From: Candidatus Sabulitectum silens
Lineage (GTDB): Bacteria > Fermentibacterota > Fermentibacteria > Fermentibacterales > JCC-6
DNA length: 64,000 bases
Direction: 5' to 3'
Assembly: GCA_001875255.1 (NCBI GenBank)
Contig: MJAN01000001.1
Location: forward strand, 434,001-498,000
Position numbers and translations under genes: made by a program. Within the stretch, counting starts at the first letter, position 1, and each line of letters starts with the position of its first letter. A model generated the notes under the pieces. That model saw only the letters and a list, made by a program, of their open reading frames with translations. It was not told the origin of the DNA and did no database searches. Shown in pieces: positions 1-10,886 of the stretch.

Positions 1-2
1 CC

Positions 3-1879
3 CTCAGCGCCCTGGCCATCGCCTTCGGACTTCTTGTGGACGGAGCGGTGGTGGTGATGGAGGCCATAGCATACAGAAGACGCCGGGGTATGCCCCCCCT
101 GGAAGCCGCCGCAGCAGGTGCCAGGGAGGTAGCCATGCCCATACTGGGCGGTATACTCACCACCCTGGTGGCCTTTGTACCCCTTCTGGCCAGCGAGGGG
201 GTCCTTCGCATCTACTACAGGCCCTTCGCCTTCACCGTTGCCGCCACCCTGATGGCCTCCTACGCGGTCTGCCTTACCTTCGTTCCATCCATAGCCGGCC
301 ACTGGAGCCGGGGGGACTGGTACAGGAAAAGGAAGTGGGACAGGGCCCTGGGAAGGGTTGTGGCCGTTCTTCACCACAAGCCCTGGATACCGGTGATCAT
401 CACATTCCTTCTTATCGCCGGATCTGTCTATGTTCTCATCTCCAAAGTTGAACACGGCAGGACCTGGAATTTCGGAGGCACCAGGGAGAACCTCTACATT
501 TCCTTCGCCTTCCCCCCTGGAACGCCCCAGGAGATAACCGACGATGTGGCAAGGAAGTTCGAGGAGATACTCACCTCCAAGGAGGGCATCCTCTCAACCA
601 GGACCACCGTCTACGGCGAGGGAAGCTTCATTTACAGCCATTTCAGCGAAGAGGCCCTCAGGGATGGCACCGCCCTTAGAACCGAGGCCGAGGCCATAGC
701 CCTGGCCACCAGCATAGGCGGAACCCGAAGGATATGGGTCGGGGGGATTAGCCCCGAGGGATACTGGAGGAACAGCTCCAGCGCCGGAATGATGCAGACG
801 GTGGAACTCCGGGGGTTTGACTATGAAGGGCTGAAGGGAATTGCCCTGAACCTTAAGACCCTCCTTGAGAGGCATCCCCGTGTTGAGGAAGTGGACATCA
901 ACTGGAACGCCCGGAGCGTGAACCGGGAGCAGCTGGCCATCGTTTTCGACCGCATAGAGCTTGCCGACCTTGGGATCAACCCCTATCAGCTGGTGATGGC
1001 ACTGCGGTACAACATGGCCGGCGGCTACGGGGCACAGGTCCGCATAGCCGATGAGACCACCGATCTCACCTTCAGACTGGAGGGGCAGCGGGATCCTGAA
1101 CTGGATGAGATACTGGACAGCAGGATAGTCACCAGAGACGGCTTCATGCGCATGGGCGACATCATAGACATAGACACCGTAGGGGTCCAGGGAACGGTGA
1201 TAAGGGAAGACGGCGAGTATGTGCGCACCGTGGCATATTCCTTCATGGGAGCCGAAAGGATGGCGGCAAGGTTCAGGCATTCCCTTCTTACAAGCCTTGA
1301 CCTTCCATCGGGCTACAGGGTACACCAGGACACGACATTCCTTCCCCGGTGGCTCCAGGAAGAGGAGGGCATTGACATGAACCTCCTTGTCGTACTGGCA
1401 ATACTGGCGGTATTCGCCGTGACCGCCATCGTTTTCGAGAGCTTCACAGCCCCCCTGTATGTTCTAGCGGTGATTCCCATGGCCCTTGTGGGGGTATCCG
1501 CCGGTTTCTGGATGTTCGACAGGATCTTCAGCCCCGAAGCCTATGTGGGAAGTGTTTTCCTGGTTGGAATAGCTGTAAACAATTCAATCCTTTTAATAGA
1601 CAGTTTCGAAAAGAAGAAAAAGCCGGCATGGAACTGCGCCTGGCTGTGGATGAAGTGGTGGAGGAGAGGCTGAGACCGATCCTCCAGACAACGGCAACCA
1701 CGGTTCTGGGGCTTCTCCCACTGGTTCTCTGGCCCATATCCAGCCAGGATCTATGGGGAACACTGGCCTTCACCGTGGTGTGCGGTATGATAATATCCAC
1801 ACCCCTGGTCCTGGTTACCCTGCCTGCTTTGATCCAGATCACTTCCCGGAGGAGGAAAAAACATGTTCCGGAGAATTAG
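3..1879 (+). CDS. RND efflux transporter, C-terminal ~60% (5' end outside window, one frameshift)
   Basis: Inner-membrane proton-driven RND (AcrB/MdtB/CzcA superfamily) pump subunit, cut by the left edge. The reading frame is open from base 3. It shows the TM4 motif GLLVDGAVVVMEAI, whose first Asp matches the proton-relay Asp of the family while the second is Gly. It then shows the second periplasmic porter domain and the TM10 segment GIAVNNSILLID. The frame breaks near 1,620 after an A-rich stretch, and the last 83 residues (TM11-12) continue in another frame to 1,879. A one-base deletion restores continuity. It overlaps the following membrane-fusion protein by 17 bp, so the two are co-transcribed. 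The substrate cannot be inferred. No outer-membrane channel is adjacent; a TolC-like gene lies at 60.1 kb. Confidence 0.9.
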
Positions 1880-2899
1880 TCTCTTTCTGGTTTTGCTTAC
1901 CCTTGTCCTTTTCGCCGGATGCGGCGAAGAGGAGGAAATGGTCAGGGAGACCCTGGAACCCTCCCCGCTTCCCGTTTCCGCCGCCGTGGCCGAGATCGAT
2001 GTTCTCTATGAAGTGATCAGCTCCACCGGACGGGTGTCAAGCAGAAGAACACAGATCCTCACCGCCCAGATCCAGGGCCTGGTCGCAATGGCCCCGGAAT
2101 ACGCCGGAGAAGCCTTCTCAAGGGGGATGTGATCTTCAGGGTAGCCAGCGGCCAGCACGCTTCCAACCTTTCCGCGGCGAACAGCGAGTACAGGAACGCC
2201 GAGGCCCTGTATCAGTTCGAGATAGACAATTACCGTGGTGAGATAACAGAAGATGTAAGAAGGATGCTCAGGCAGACAACCGGCCTGGAGGCCGCTTCGG
2301 CGAACCTGGCAGCGGCACGGACGCAGTACGGCAACAGCTCCGTTACCGCCGGTTTTGACGGGGTAGTGTCGGATATCACCGCCCAGGAGGGAATGACGGT
2401 GTACCCCGGCTCTCCCCTGGGAACACTGATAGACCCCTGGAGCCTTCAGGTGGAGGTTGATCTGGATGAAAGGCAGCTGGCGAGGTGCCGCCAGGGATTG
2501 AAGGCCTTCATAATCGTCCCCTCCCTTAACGACACCATCCTTACCGGTGAGGTGAGATCCGTGTCTCCAGTGGTGGATCCTGGCTTCAGATCCGGCACCG
2601 TTGTTGTGGACCTTCCCGGGGTTACCGGTCTTCGCCCCGGAGCCACCGCGAGGACGGAGATCGTTGTGGCCGAGCACCAGGGTTCACTGGTGATACCGGA
2701 GCAGGCGGTGCTGATAAGGGATGACAGGCCCATGGTCTTCACCGTTACCGATGGCCGGGCCAGGTGGAACTATGTGACACTGGGCCCTTCCGGTCGGGGA
2801 ATGGTTTCCATTCTCGAGGGAGTGGAAGAGGGTGCCACGGTGATAACCAGCGGCCACTATTCACTTGCCCACGACGCCCCGGTGGCGGTGGTCAACTGA
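1863..2899 (+). CDS. RND periplasmic adaptor (membrane fusion protein), lipoprotein, one frameshift
   Basis: HlyD/AcrA-type adaptor that links the RND pump upstream to an outer-membrane channel. The N-terminus is a lipoprotein signal with lipobox LVLFAGC, so it should be anchored to the inner membrane. An alpha-hairpin-like region, a lipoyl half-motif (FDGVVSDITAQEGMTVYPG) and a beta-barrel domain follow. The frame breaks at about 2,121: the run caaggggg lacks one base, and restoring it gives FSKGDVIFRV across the junction. Full length would be about 345 residues, normal for the family. It starts inside the 3' end of the pump gene. Confidence 0.88.
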
Positions 2900-2923
2900 A
2901 TGAATAAATCCTGTCAGGGGGCT

Positions 2924-2951
2924 TTGCAGAACACTTGCGGCGGGTTATCTT
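2924..2951 (+). promoter_or_regulatory. Candidate promoter for the hybrid sensor kinase
   Basis: TTGCAG at 2,924-2,929 and TATCTT at 2,946-2,951 are separated by 16 bp in the 58-bp gap before the sensor gene. The predicted start of transcription falls close to the ATG at 2,958, which has no visible Shine-Dalgarno sequence, so the message may be leaderless. Pattern match only. Confidence 0.32.
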
Positions 2952-2957
2952 GCCCTA

Positions 2958-5900
2958 ATGAATAAAGACATCAGTTCAGTTCCCGAGGCAGGTTCGCCCC
3001 TGAAGACTGGGAGTACATCCTTCTTCAGATGGTGAACGACCGGAGCGGCATCGACTTCGGCATGTACCGCATGCCCACCTTCAGAAGAAGGTACATCAAG
3101 AGGATGAACCTATCCGATGCCAGGGACCTTCGGGACTATGTAAAACTCCTGGAGGACGAACCTGATCAGCTGGATCTTCTGGTAACGGATCTCCTCATAG
3201 GGGTAACGTCCTTTTTCAGGGATCCCCAGGCCTTCAGGGTCCTGGACGAAAAGTCTGTTCAGCCTCTCTTTCAGCGGGAGGACAACTCCGGCATCCGGTG
3301 CTGGGTGGCCGGCTGTTCCAATGGCATGGAGGCCTATTCCATAGCCATTCTTATGCAGTCGGCGGTGGAGAGGTACGGAGGCGGATACACCATTTTCGCC
3401 ACGGACATAAGCGATTCCGCCCTTGCGAGCGCCTCCCGGGGTGTTTACACCGAAAAGCAGTATAAGACGGTTCCAGAGGAATACAGGAAGTACTTCAGCC
3501 CGGTGGACAGAGGCTGGCGTATAAGCAGGGACATCAGGGCCAGAATGGTTTTCAGCCACCACGATATCCTCTCCGACCCCCCTTCGCCCATATCGACCTT
3601 GTCAGCTGCAGGAACATGATGATCTACCTCAAGAACCGTGCCCAGGAGATCGTTCTGGGCAGGCTTAACTACAGCCTTTCACTTGGGGGTTTCCTTTTCC
3701 TGGGAAGCGGAGAGACCCCCGGAAGACACCAGGAAAACCTGGAAAGTGTGGACCTCAGGTGGAGACTGTTCAGAAAGACCTCTGACACAGTGATCTCCAT
3801 GGACATGTTTCCCTTCGAGAAGCACAGCTCCGATTCATTCAGCACCCTGGTGAACCCGGCATATTCCCCGGAAGACCAGGAAGAGTTCTCCGCCCGGAGC
3901 AGGACCTTTACCTCCTGTCTTGAGGAAAGGTTCTTTCCCGACTGCGTTTTCATAGATGAGGACTACAGGATACTCTTTATCAATGGAGATATGAACTCCT
4001 ATCTCTCAATACCCGCCGGTATTCCCGGCGGAAGCCTGCTTCCAATGCTTCCCGGACCGCTGAAGTCCGCCGTCCGGGCAGGTGTAAGACGTGCCAGGGG
4101 AAGCTTCAGGCGGATTCAGTGCGACACCCGGGAGAATGTCACCATATTCGTCAGCTGCATATCTCCCCTTGAGATGAGCGGTGTTTTCCTTCTGGAGTTC
4201 GTAAGCAACACTGAAACCGCCCTTGCCGGTGAATCCCGGATCCAGTGCTCCGAGTCGGATCTCTCCATACTTGAGGAGCAGATTGCTCTCCTGGAAAGCG
4301 ACCTCGCCACCACAAGGAGGGAGCTGAGAAGCCGCACCGGTGAGCTTCAGGCCTCCAATGAAGAACTTCAGACCACCAATGAGGAGATAAGGAGCGCCAA
4401 CGAGGAACTCACCGCTTCCAACGAAGAACTCATCGCCTCCAACGAGGAGCTCCAGAGGCTCAACAGGAAGCTCACCATACTCACCGACGACATGCAGAAC
4501 CTCCTTGAGAGCATGGATGTGGGTTCTCTGTTCCTGGACAATGACCTCTGCATAAGGAGGTTCAACCCCTCGGTATGCAGCTTCTTCAAGATCACTCCCG
4601 GGGACATCGGCAGGGTGATTACCGATTTCACCACCACCCTGGAGAGGGACTGCCTCCAGAAGCTCATCCTTTCCGCCGGGGAGGCGGTGAGCTCAGGGGG
4701 AACCTTCGAGCTGGCCCTTGAGGCGGATCTTTCAGGGAACTGGCTGGCCAAGATCTCCCCTACAGAACCTCTTCAGGGCAGGTCGAGGGTACTGTGATCA
4801 CCTTCGTGGACGTAACCGAGCTTCGGGAGGGTGAACGCTCCCTCGTCAGGAGCGAAAGGAAGTTCAGGGGGCTGTTCAACGGCTTTCCAATAGGGGCCCT
4901 TCTGGTTTTCCTTGGAGAGGGAAACGAAGAGTTCACCATCCTCGACATGAACCCCTGTTTCAGAACGCTGATGGAGGAGCATCCCGGACTGGCGGATAAC
5001 ACCGATTTCAGGCTGGGGATACTGGAAAAGAAACCCCTTTTCGAGTTCATCTCCGGAAACAGGGACTTCAGGTGTGAGGTTTTCAGGCCGGTGGATTTCG
5101 CGGAAACCGTATGCGTAACAGTACGGGACATTACCGACAGCAAGAGAGCCGGTCAGAGAAGACAGCAGCTGGAGAAAAGGCTCCACGATGCCCAGATCCT
5201 TGCCGGTATGGGTATCTGGGAGTTCAACGGAGTTGAAAGAACCGTCACTCTCTCCCCGGAAGCGGCGGAACTGTTCAGTCTCCAGCCGGGGAGCCCTCTT
5301 CCCCTGAGCTATTTTGAGGAGAGAATAGACGATTTCGACACCTTTCACAGCGGGGTCCTGGATGCCCTTTCCACCGGGAATACCTACACCGGTACCGTCA
5401 GGGTGGCCGCCGAGGGGAATGGTGTATCGAAGCACTACAAGGTGAGCTGTTATGGTAACGTCGGCAGCGACCCTTCAAATGTCTATGGCTACGCCCTTGA
5501 TGTTACGCCGGAAATCACCAGCCAGCGGATACTTGAGAATGCCCGGGATCAGCTGGCGGAAACCCAGCGCCTGGCAAGGATAGGCGTGATAGAGATGCAG
5601 TGGGACGAGAATTTCAGGCTGCACCGGGAGAATTTCCTGCCCTCGGCCATGGAGGTCCTCAAGCTCAGGGAGGGCGCCCAGGAGGAGTTCTTCACCAGAC
5701 ACCTGGATGCTGAACTTTCCGCTTCCATACTCAGGAAGCTCAGGGACTGCGCCCGTACCGGAGGGGAGTTCTCCCTTGACCTTCCCATAAGGAACGGAGT
5801 GGGGCAGAATATCTATGTGCAGCTCATGGCAAAGCCCAGGCTCTCCGGGGATGAACCCCGTGTGATAACCATCGTAATAGTGGATGTCACCAGGCGCCAC

Positions 5901-7003
5901 CAGCTGGAGAATGAACTGAAACACTCGGAGAAACTCCGCTCGGTGGGGGAGCTTGCCGGGGGGATAGCCCACGACTTCAACAATCAGCTCATGGGAATAG
6001 TGGGTTTTGCCGAATGCCTTGGGAACAGAACGGAATCTTCGGAAGCACAGGAGTTCATCAGGGGAATACTCCAGTCCGCAGAGCGGGCCGGTGCCCTGGT
6101 CAGACAGCTTCTGGCCTTCAGCCGCAAGGGTCTTTCCCACCTTGCCCCCTTCGACCTGCACCACCTCATAGATGAAGTGATAGCGCTTTTGAAGCGCAGT
6201 ATCGACAGAAGGATAGAGATCCGGCGCAATTTCAGGGCGGAGAATGCCCTTATCCTCGGTGACGCCTCTGAAATGAACAACGCCATATTGAATCTGGCCC
6301 TTAACGCCAGGGATGCCATTGAAGGCAGGGGCACCATGACCTTCGCAACCCGCAACGGAGAGAATGACACCATAGTATTCACCCTGTCCGACACCGGCAG
6401 GGGGATCGATCCGGAGATTATGGAAAAGGTCTTTGAACCATTCTTCACCACGAAACCCATAGGAGACGGCACCGGAATGGGCCTCTCCGCGGTTTATGGA
6501 ACTGTTCAGGCCCACAATGGGACCATATCAATGGACTCCACCCCCGGAGAGGGAACCACGGTAACGGTAACCCTGCCTTTGAGCTGCAGCACCACGGAAA
6601 CCCCGGAAGGCGCCGATCTGTCCCCGGCGGGGACCCTGGAGGCACCGTTCTTCTGGTCGACGACGAGGAAACCGTGAGAACGGTTCTCTCCAACCTGCTC
6701 GTCTCCCTGGGATTGACGGTACTCACCGCCTCCGACGGCCTTCAGGCAGCTGAGATCCACAGTGAGAAACACCAGGAGATCAGACTGGTCCTCATGGACA
6801 TGACCATGCCGAGAATGAACGGGATGGACTCGTTCCTGAAGATGAAGAAGACCGACCCCGGTGTCAGGGTTGTAATTCTCTCAGGACACAGCGCCGAGAG
6901 CACATCCAACGAGATGCTGAAGCTCGGAATAAAAAGGGTCCTTCAGAAACCCGTGCGGCTGTCTGTCCTTTCGGAAACCATCAGGGAGATCATTTCAGGC
7001 TGA
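2958..7003 (+). CDS. Hybrid sensor histidine kinase with N-terminal CheR domain (CheR-PAS-HK-REC), four frameshifts
   Basis: A signalling protein of about 1,350 residues. The order is: CheR methyltransferase-like domain (approximately residues 20-270; SAM loop WVAGCSNGMEAYSIAI; SCRNMMIYL), a variable linker, a heptad coiled coil of repeated NEEL units (4,320-4,470), and several PAS-like domains to about 5,900. Then come a HisKA domain with the phospho-acceptor His in GIAHDFNN (about 5,970), an HATPase with DTGRGIDPE and GTGMGLSAV, and a receiver with phospho-Asp in LMDMTMP (codon 6,797). Frames break near 2,997, 3,583, 4,753 and 6,645. Each is repaired by one extra C or G, giving continuous homology such as EDWEYILLQMVNDRSG and GTVLLVDDEE. 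The CheR SAM loop has Met where Glu is usual. No CheB domain and no chemotaxis genes are nearby, so it probably acts as a stand-alone two-component sensor. It ends exactly against the convergent racemase gene. Confidence 0.85.
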
Positions 7004-8078
7004 TCAGATGATCACCTTTTCGGTGTATTTGTTGTTCATCAGCCTGATGAGGGCTGAGTAGCTTACCTTGAACCTGATGAAGTCCCCCACGTTGAGATTC
7101 GAGTCGGCGGCGCCCACGTTCAGAACGGTGAGATCACTGCTGGCCCCGGCGATCTCGTACTCATTGTTCACCGGGGTGAGGCCTGCTATGTCGGTGTCGA
7201 GCTCGCCAATGGTGATAACAGCCCGGAAACCCGTTCGCCCGGGGCATACTGTTTCTGCTCGCCGGGGGAGTTGAAGGGGTGGAGGTCGTCGTGTATCTCT
7301 CCGCTGGGGGCCAGATTCTTCTTCTTGATCTCCACAACACCGGCCTCGAGTATGAAGCCGTCGTCCCTGAGACCGGCCAGGGTCCCTCCGGAGATGAGGT
7401 CGGTACCCAGAAGGATGGTTTCACCAACCCTGAAGTGGTTCACATGCTTGGGTATCAGCCCCTGGATGAGAAATGGAAGGCTGGCGCTGGAACCGGCGGA
7501 AACAAGCTGTATCTTCCTGTTGAACTTCAGCTCCAGGAGTTCCTTGTAAAGTACCAGCTGCATCAGCTGGTCCATGCCGGGCACCGTCCCCGAAAGGCAA
7601 CCCAGGTTGGTGCCTATTCCGATTATGCTGATGTTCTCCAGGTTGAAAATATCGTTGTAGGTCTCCACCAGGGTTCCCGGCAGTATTCCCTCGCGGAGGT
7701 CGCCCAGCTCTATCATCAGGAGCACGCTGTGGGTAACCCCGGCCTTCTTCGCCTCTTTGTTCAGTTCTTTCACCGTGCTGAGCTCGGTGTTCAGGGAAAC
7801 ATCGGAATACTTCACCACTTTGTCGAGTTCATCGGGGTGGGGCGGTTTGAGATACCACCTTTCGGCCTTTATGCCGTGTTCCGTCATGTCTATGAGGTTT
7901 TCCATCCTTGAGTCGGCTACGGACCTTATTCCACCTTCGACAAGGGGGCAATGGCGGAGACACAGCCGCAGAGGGCCTTGGTTACGACGGTGAGGGTGCT
8001 GTCGTGCATTCCCACAAGCCTTCGGACATAGTCGTGGTTGTGAAGGATCGCTTCCGTGTTGATCAGCAGTCTATTCAT
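7004..8078 (-). CDS. PLP-dependent amino-acid racemase, alanine/ornithine racemase fold (COG3457-like), two frameshifts
   Basis: Fold-type III PLP racemase, related to ornithine and other non-alanine amino-acid racemases. The start at 8,078 gives MNRLLINTEAILHN, with the probable PLP lysine in VVTKALCG at about residue 38. The central block contains MIELGDLREG, a GTNLGCLSG loop and a GETILLGTDL motif, all typical of COG3457. Frames break near 7,945 (G/C run) and near 7,210. The last codons before the TGA at 7,004-7,006 read KYTEKVII. It overlaps the upstream GNAT gene by 8 bp, so the pair is co-translated. The substrate is not determinable; D-ornithine or another D-amino acid is possible. Confidence 0.8.
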
Positions 8079-8517
8079 TGCTGTATCTCATGTCGGCGTA
8101 TTTGGATACGAATCCTATTCTCTCGTAGAGCCTCTTCGCCGGATTGTCGTACTCCACATGCAGCTTTACATTCCCCTGGCAGAGGTCAATGGCCTTTTTG
8201 ATGAGCTTCGTGCCTATCCCCTTTCCCCGCCGGCTTTCGTGAACGGCAACATAGAGCAGCAGGTTTTCCGGGACATAGCCCGCCATGTTGGTGTTCAGCA
8301 TTACCAGTGCCCCTGCGATACCGCCTTCATCCCTGGCAATGAGCACGAAACCGCCGCGGTGGCCGGATGTGTCCAGGGCGTAATCGATGCCGCTCTTTAT
8401 CTCCTCGACGCTGTCTTCAAAGGGGATCAGCATTTCATGGAGTTTGCCGGCGAAGCTGTCAATGCTGGCAATATCTTCAAGCTCTTCAATATTTCTAACA
8501 ACAGCAATGGAAATCAT
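8071..8517 (-). CDS. GNAT family N-acetyltransferase
   Basis: An intact GCN5-related acetyltransferase of about 148 residues. The acetyl-CoA binding signature is ESRRGKGIGTKLIKKA, matching the R/Q-x-x-G-x-G/A loop, followed by VEYDNPAKRLYERIGF, the usual fourth motif. I chose the ATG at 8,517 because AGGTGG lies five bases upstream. A GTG at 8,526 would add three residues. It is the first gene of a two-gene unit with the racemase. The acceptor substrate is unknown, but the pairing suggests an amino acid or amine. Confidence 0.82.
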   Translation of the reverse strand: MISIAVVRNIEELEDIASIDSFAGKLHEMLIPFEDSVEEIKSGIDYALDTSGHRGGFVLIARDEGGIAGALVMLNTNMAGYVPENLLLYVAVHESRRGKGIGTKLIKKAIDLCQGNVKLHVEYDNPAKRLYERIGFVSKYADMRYSNE

Positions 8518-8554
8518 CGCATCCACCTTTCCTGTATGTTTGTGGAAGTATTGT

Positions 8555-8582
8555 AATATAATAGATGCTTATATCAAGTCAA
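8555..8582 (-). promoter_or_regulatory. Sigma-70-type promoter of the GNAT-racemase unit
   Basis: Read on the minus strand, TTGACT (8,582-8,577) and TATATT (8,560-8,555) are spaced by 16 bp in an AT-rich 134-bp gap. Transcription would start about 30 bases before the ATG, leaving room for the AGGTGG ribosome site. Confidence 0.55.
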
Positions 8583-8651
8583 TAGCCAAATTAGCCGGGA
8601 CAATTATATAAAACACCGATACATATCATTCTTTAGAAAAGATTTATATAA

Positions 8652-9329
8652 TCATTTATCCGCTCTGAAAATATCTGATATAGTTTTTATGTTCCTGGAA
8701 GGCGTAACCACATACACCGTGTCCCCGGCCTCAAGGGTGGTGTCCCCCCTGGGAACCACGAAGGCGTCGGTTCCCATTCTGTATATCCCCGCCAGTATGG
8801 CTTCCTTTGGAAAACCCCTGTGGCCGGCAAGGCTTGTCACGGTTCTCCCGGCGGTCCAGGAGGACTCCTCCACCATAACGGCGTACATCTCAGCCGCTCC
8901 CCCGGCCAGGGGCAATATCCTCTTAACCCTGGGCTGTTCTATCTCGGTGAGGACCTGGTTTATAAGGAGGTCCGCCACACGGAGAACGGTGTTCACCCCG
9001 CTCAGCTTGTAGGCGTCGGCATAGCCGGGGTCACGCATTCTGGCTATCACCTTTTTCACCCCGAGGCTTCTTGCGATAACCGCTGCGGCTATGTTGTCGG
9101 CGTCGCTTCGCATAAGGCAAACCAGAACATCCGCCTTCCCCAGCCTGGCGTCGGAGAGCACGCTCAGCCTGGTGGCGTTTCCGTTAACCGTTTCCACACC
9201 GGTTTCGGAATAGAGTTCCCTGCACACATCGTGGTCTGTGTCTATTACCACCACATCGTGGTCGTTCCCCATGAGCTGGGCGGTTACCTTTCTTCCAACG
9301 GTTCCCGCTCCGGCAACTATAACGTACAT
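8652..9329 (-). CDS. trkA: Trk/Ktr potassium uptake regulatory subunit TrkA
   Basis: Cytoplasmic gating subunit of a Trk-type K+ channel, intact at 225 residues: a single RCK_N plus RCK_C unit, as in KtrA-like forms, not the doubled E. coli TrkA. The N-terminal Rossmann motif is VIVAGAGTVGRKV with Asp in VVVIDTDHD at the end of strand 2, which binds NAD(H) or another adenine nucleotide. The C-terminal TrkA_C domain follows from about residue 140. It lies two bases downstream of trkH on the same strand, so the two subunits form one operon. Confidence 0.93.
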   Translation of the reverse strand: MYVIVAGAGTVGRKVTAQLMGNDHDVVVIDTDHDVCRELYSETGVETVNGNATRLSVLSDARLGKADVLVCLMRSDADNIAAAVIARSLGVKKVIARMRDPGYADAYKLSGVNTVLRVADLLINQVLTEIEQPRVKRILPLAGGAAEMYAVMVEESSWTAGRTVTSLAGHRGFPKEAILAGIYRMGTDAFVVPRGDTTLEAGDTVYVVTPSRNIKTISDIFRADK

Positions 9330-9331
9330 AT

Positions 9332-10786
9332 CTACCTCCAGGCCCTTCGGCTGAACAACAGAAGCACCGGAAGGATCTCCAGCCTTCCGGCAAGCATTCC
9401 GATCATGTATGTGATCTTTACCCCCCAGTGGAGGTTCATCATTTCACTCTGTGTAATCAGGCATGGCCCTATGTTTCCCAGGGCACTGAACATTCCGCTT
9501 GCGGCGTTGATCTCCTTCATTCCCGGGGTGAGCAGAGCGGTTACCGTTCCCCCAAGGATCAGAAGCAGAACCCAGAGGAAGAGAATTCCCGCTATCCTTT
9601 CGGTTTCGTCACGGTCCAGAAGGGCGCCGTCGTACCGTGTTCCGGATATGGCCCTGTCCGCCCTGAAGAGCTTCCTTACCTCCTCGGCGGCCACCCTTAA
9701 AAGAATGGAGATCCTCAGGACCTTCACCCCTCCGCTGGTGCTCCCGGCACAGCCGCCTACTACCATCATAACAAGGAACACCTGCCTGGCGGCGGCGCCG
9801 AAGAAGGGGCTGGAGAGACCCTCCGTGGCGTAACCAGTGGTGGTGAGGATGGATACGGTCTGGAAGAGTACCTTCCTGAAGGATGCCTCGGTTACAGGTG
9901 CCCCGGCAAGGAGCCTTTCCCCGGTAATCACCAGGAGGAACACAGCAATGAGCATCCACCAGAGACGTATCTCCCCCCCTTTTACCAGGGGTTTCAGCCC
10001 CTCCCCCCCGGAATATCCTGTAGTGAACTATGAAACTCAGGGCGCCGGCGGTCATCCCAGCTATGGCGATGTACTCTATGAGCCGGTGGTTTCCTGTCCC
10101 GGTGGCGGCGTAGTACCCTATTGACTGGTCGTGGGGGCTGAAACCCCCTGTTGCTATGGTGGTCAGACCGTGATTTATGCCGCTGAAGACGCTCATCCCC
10201 GCCAGTATGTATCCTGCGGTAACGATCACGGTGAAAACGAAGTAAATGGTCCACAGTATCTTTACCGTATGGATAAGGCCGGGCACCGGCCTTCCGGAGA
10301 AAATCTTGTGCCCCTCGGCCCCATCAGTCTGTGTGCTCCGGGAACCCTGGCGGCCACCGCCAGGAAGAATGTGAGTATTCCCAGCCCGCCGATCCACTGG
10401 GTTATGCTTCTCCACAGGATAACCGACCGGGGCATGTGATCGAGGCCGGTTAACATTGTAATGCCCGTGGTTGTGAAACCGCTCACCGACTCGAAGAAGC
10501 CGTCTATCCAGGATACATCCAGGATGATCACAATGGGCACGGCCCCCACAAGGGAGATGATGGCCCAGGACAGAACGCAGACGATCATCGCCTGGGAGGT
10601 GGTGGGCGGGCTTGGATCCCTGTTCCGAAAAAGAATGAACCCAAGAGCGGCGGAAACAGCGGCGGTGTACAGGAACGGGGTGGCCAGGGAAGCCTCCCCG
10701 GACAGAAGGGCGTAGACCGCAGGCGGCAGCAGCACGAGGCCGGTTATCATCAGTATTCTGCCCAGGAATCCGGTTATTATTCGCAT
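9332..10786 (-). CDS. trkH: Trk-type potassium channel subunit TrkH, two frameshifts
   Basis: Integral membrane K+-translocating subunit with four pore repeats. Filter-like segments are visible: GFTTTGITML (first repeat), TIATGGFSP (third) and ILTTTGYATEGL (fourth), plus GGLGILTFFLAVA and the C-terminal GMLAGRLEILPVLLL. The protein starts at 10,786 with MRIITGFLGRILM. Frames break near 10,300 and near 10,000, both in G/C runs, and all pieces align end to end at about 485 residues, normal for TrkH. No clear Shine-Dalgarno precedes the ATG. It is followed after two bases by trkA. Confidence 0.92.
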
Positions 10787-10836
10787 ACCATGTTATGTTC
10801 AACAGCCGGCGGAAAGGGAAGGGGTATTGCACCCCT

Positions 10837-10845
10837 TGTTATAAT
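10837..10845 (+). promoter_or_regulatory. Extended -10 promoter of the S9 peptidase gene
   Basis: TGTTATAAT is a perfect extended -10 element 41 bp before the ATG, between the divergent trkH and peptidase genes. No good -35 lies 16-18 bp upstream, which is typical of extended -10 promoters. Confidence 0.45.
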
Positions 10846-10886
10846 CTCATCACACACCCGCGCATTCATTCATTCAGGGAGATATT

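Noticed and set aside
594..1325. Long antisense frames (also at 5,475-6,515, 10,950-11,891, 57,389-58,777 and elsewhere)
   Set aside because: They mirror strong genes on the other strand, have low-complexity or implausible composition and no ribosome sites. They are side effects of G+C-rich codon usage.
2958..7003. Programmed frameshifting between CheR, PAS, kinase and receiver pieces that end in ATGA-like overlaps
   Set aside because: The breaks fall inside conserved domains (for example within the CheR SCRN block) and match the deletion pattern seen across the window. No slippery heptamer-plus-structure pattern is needed.
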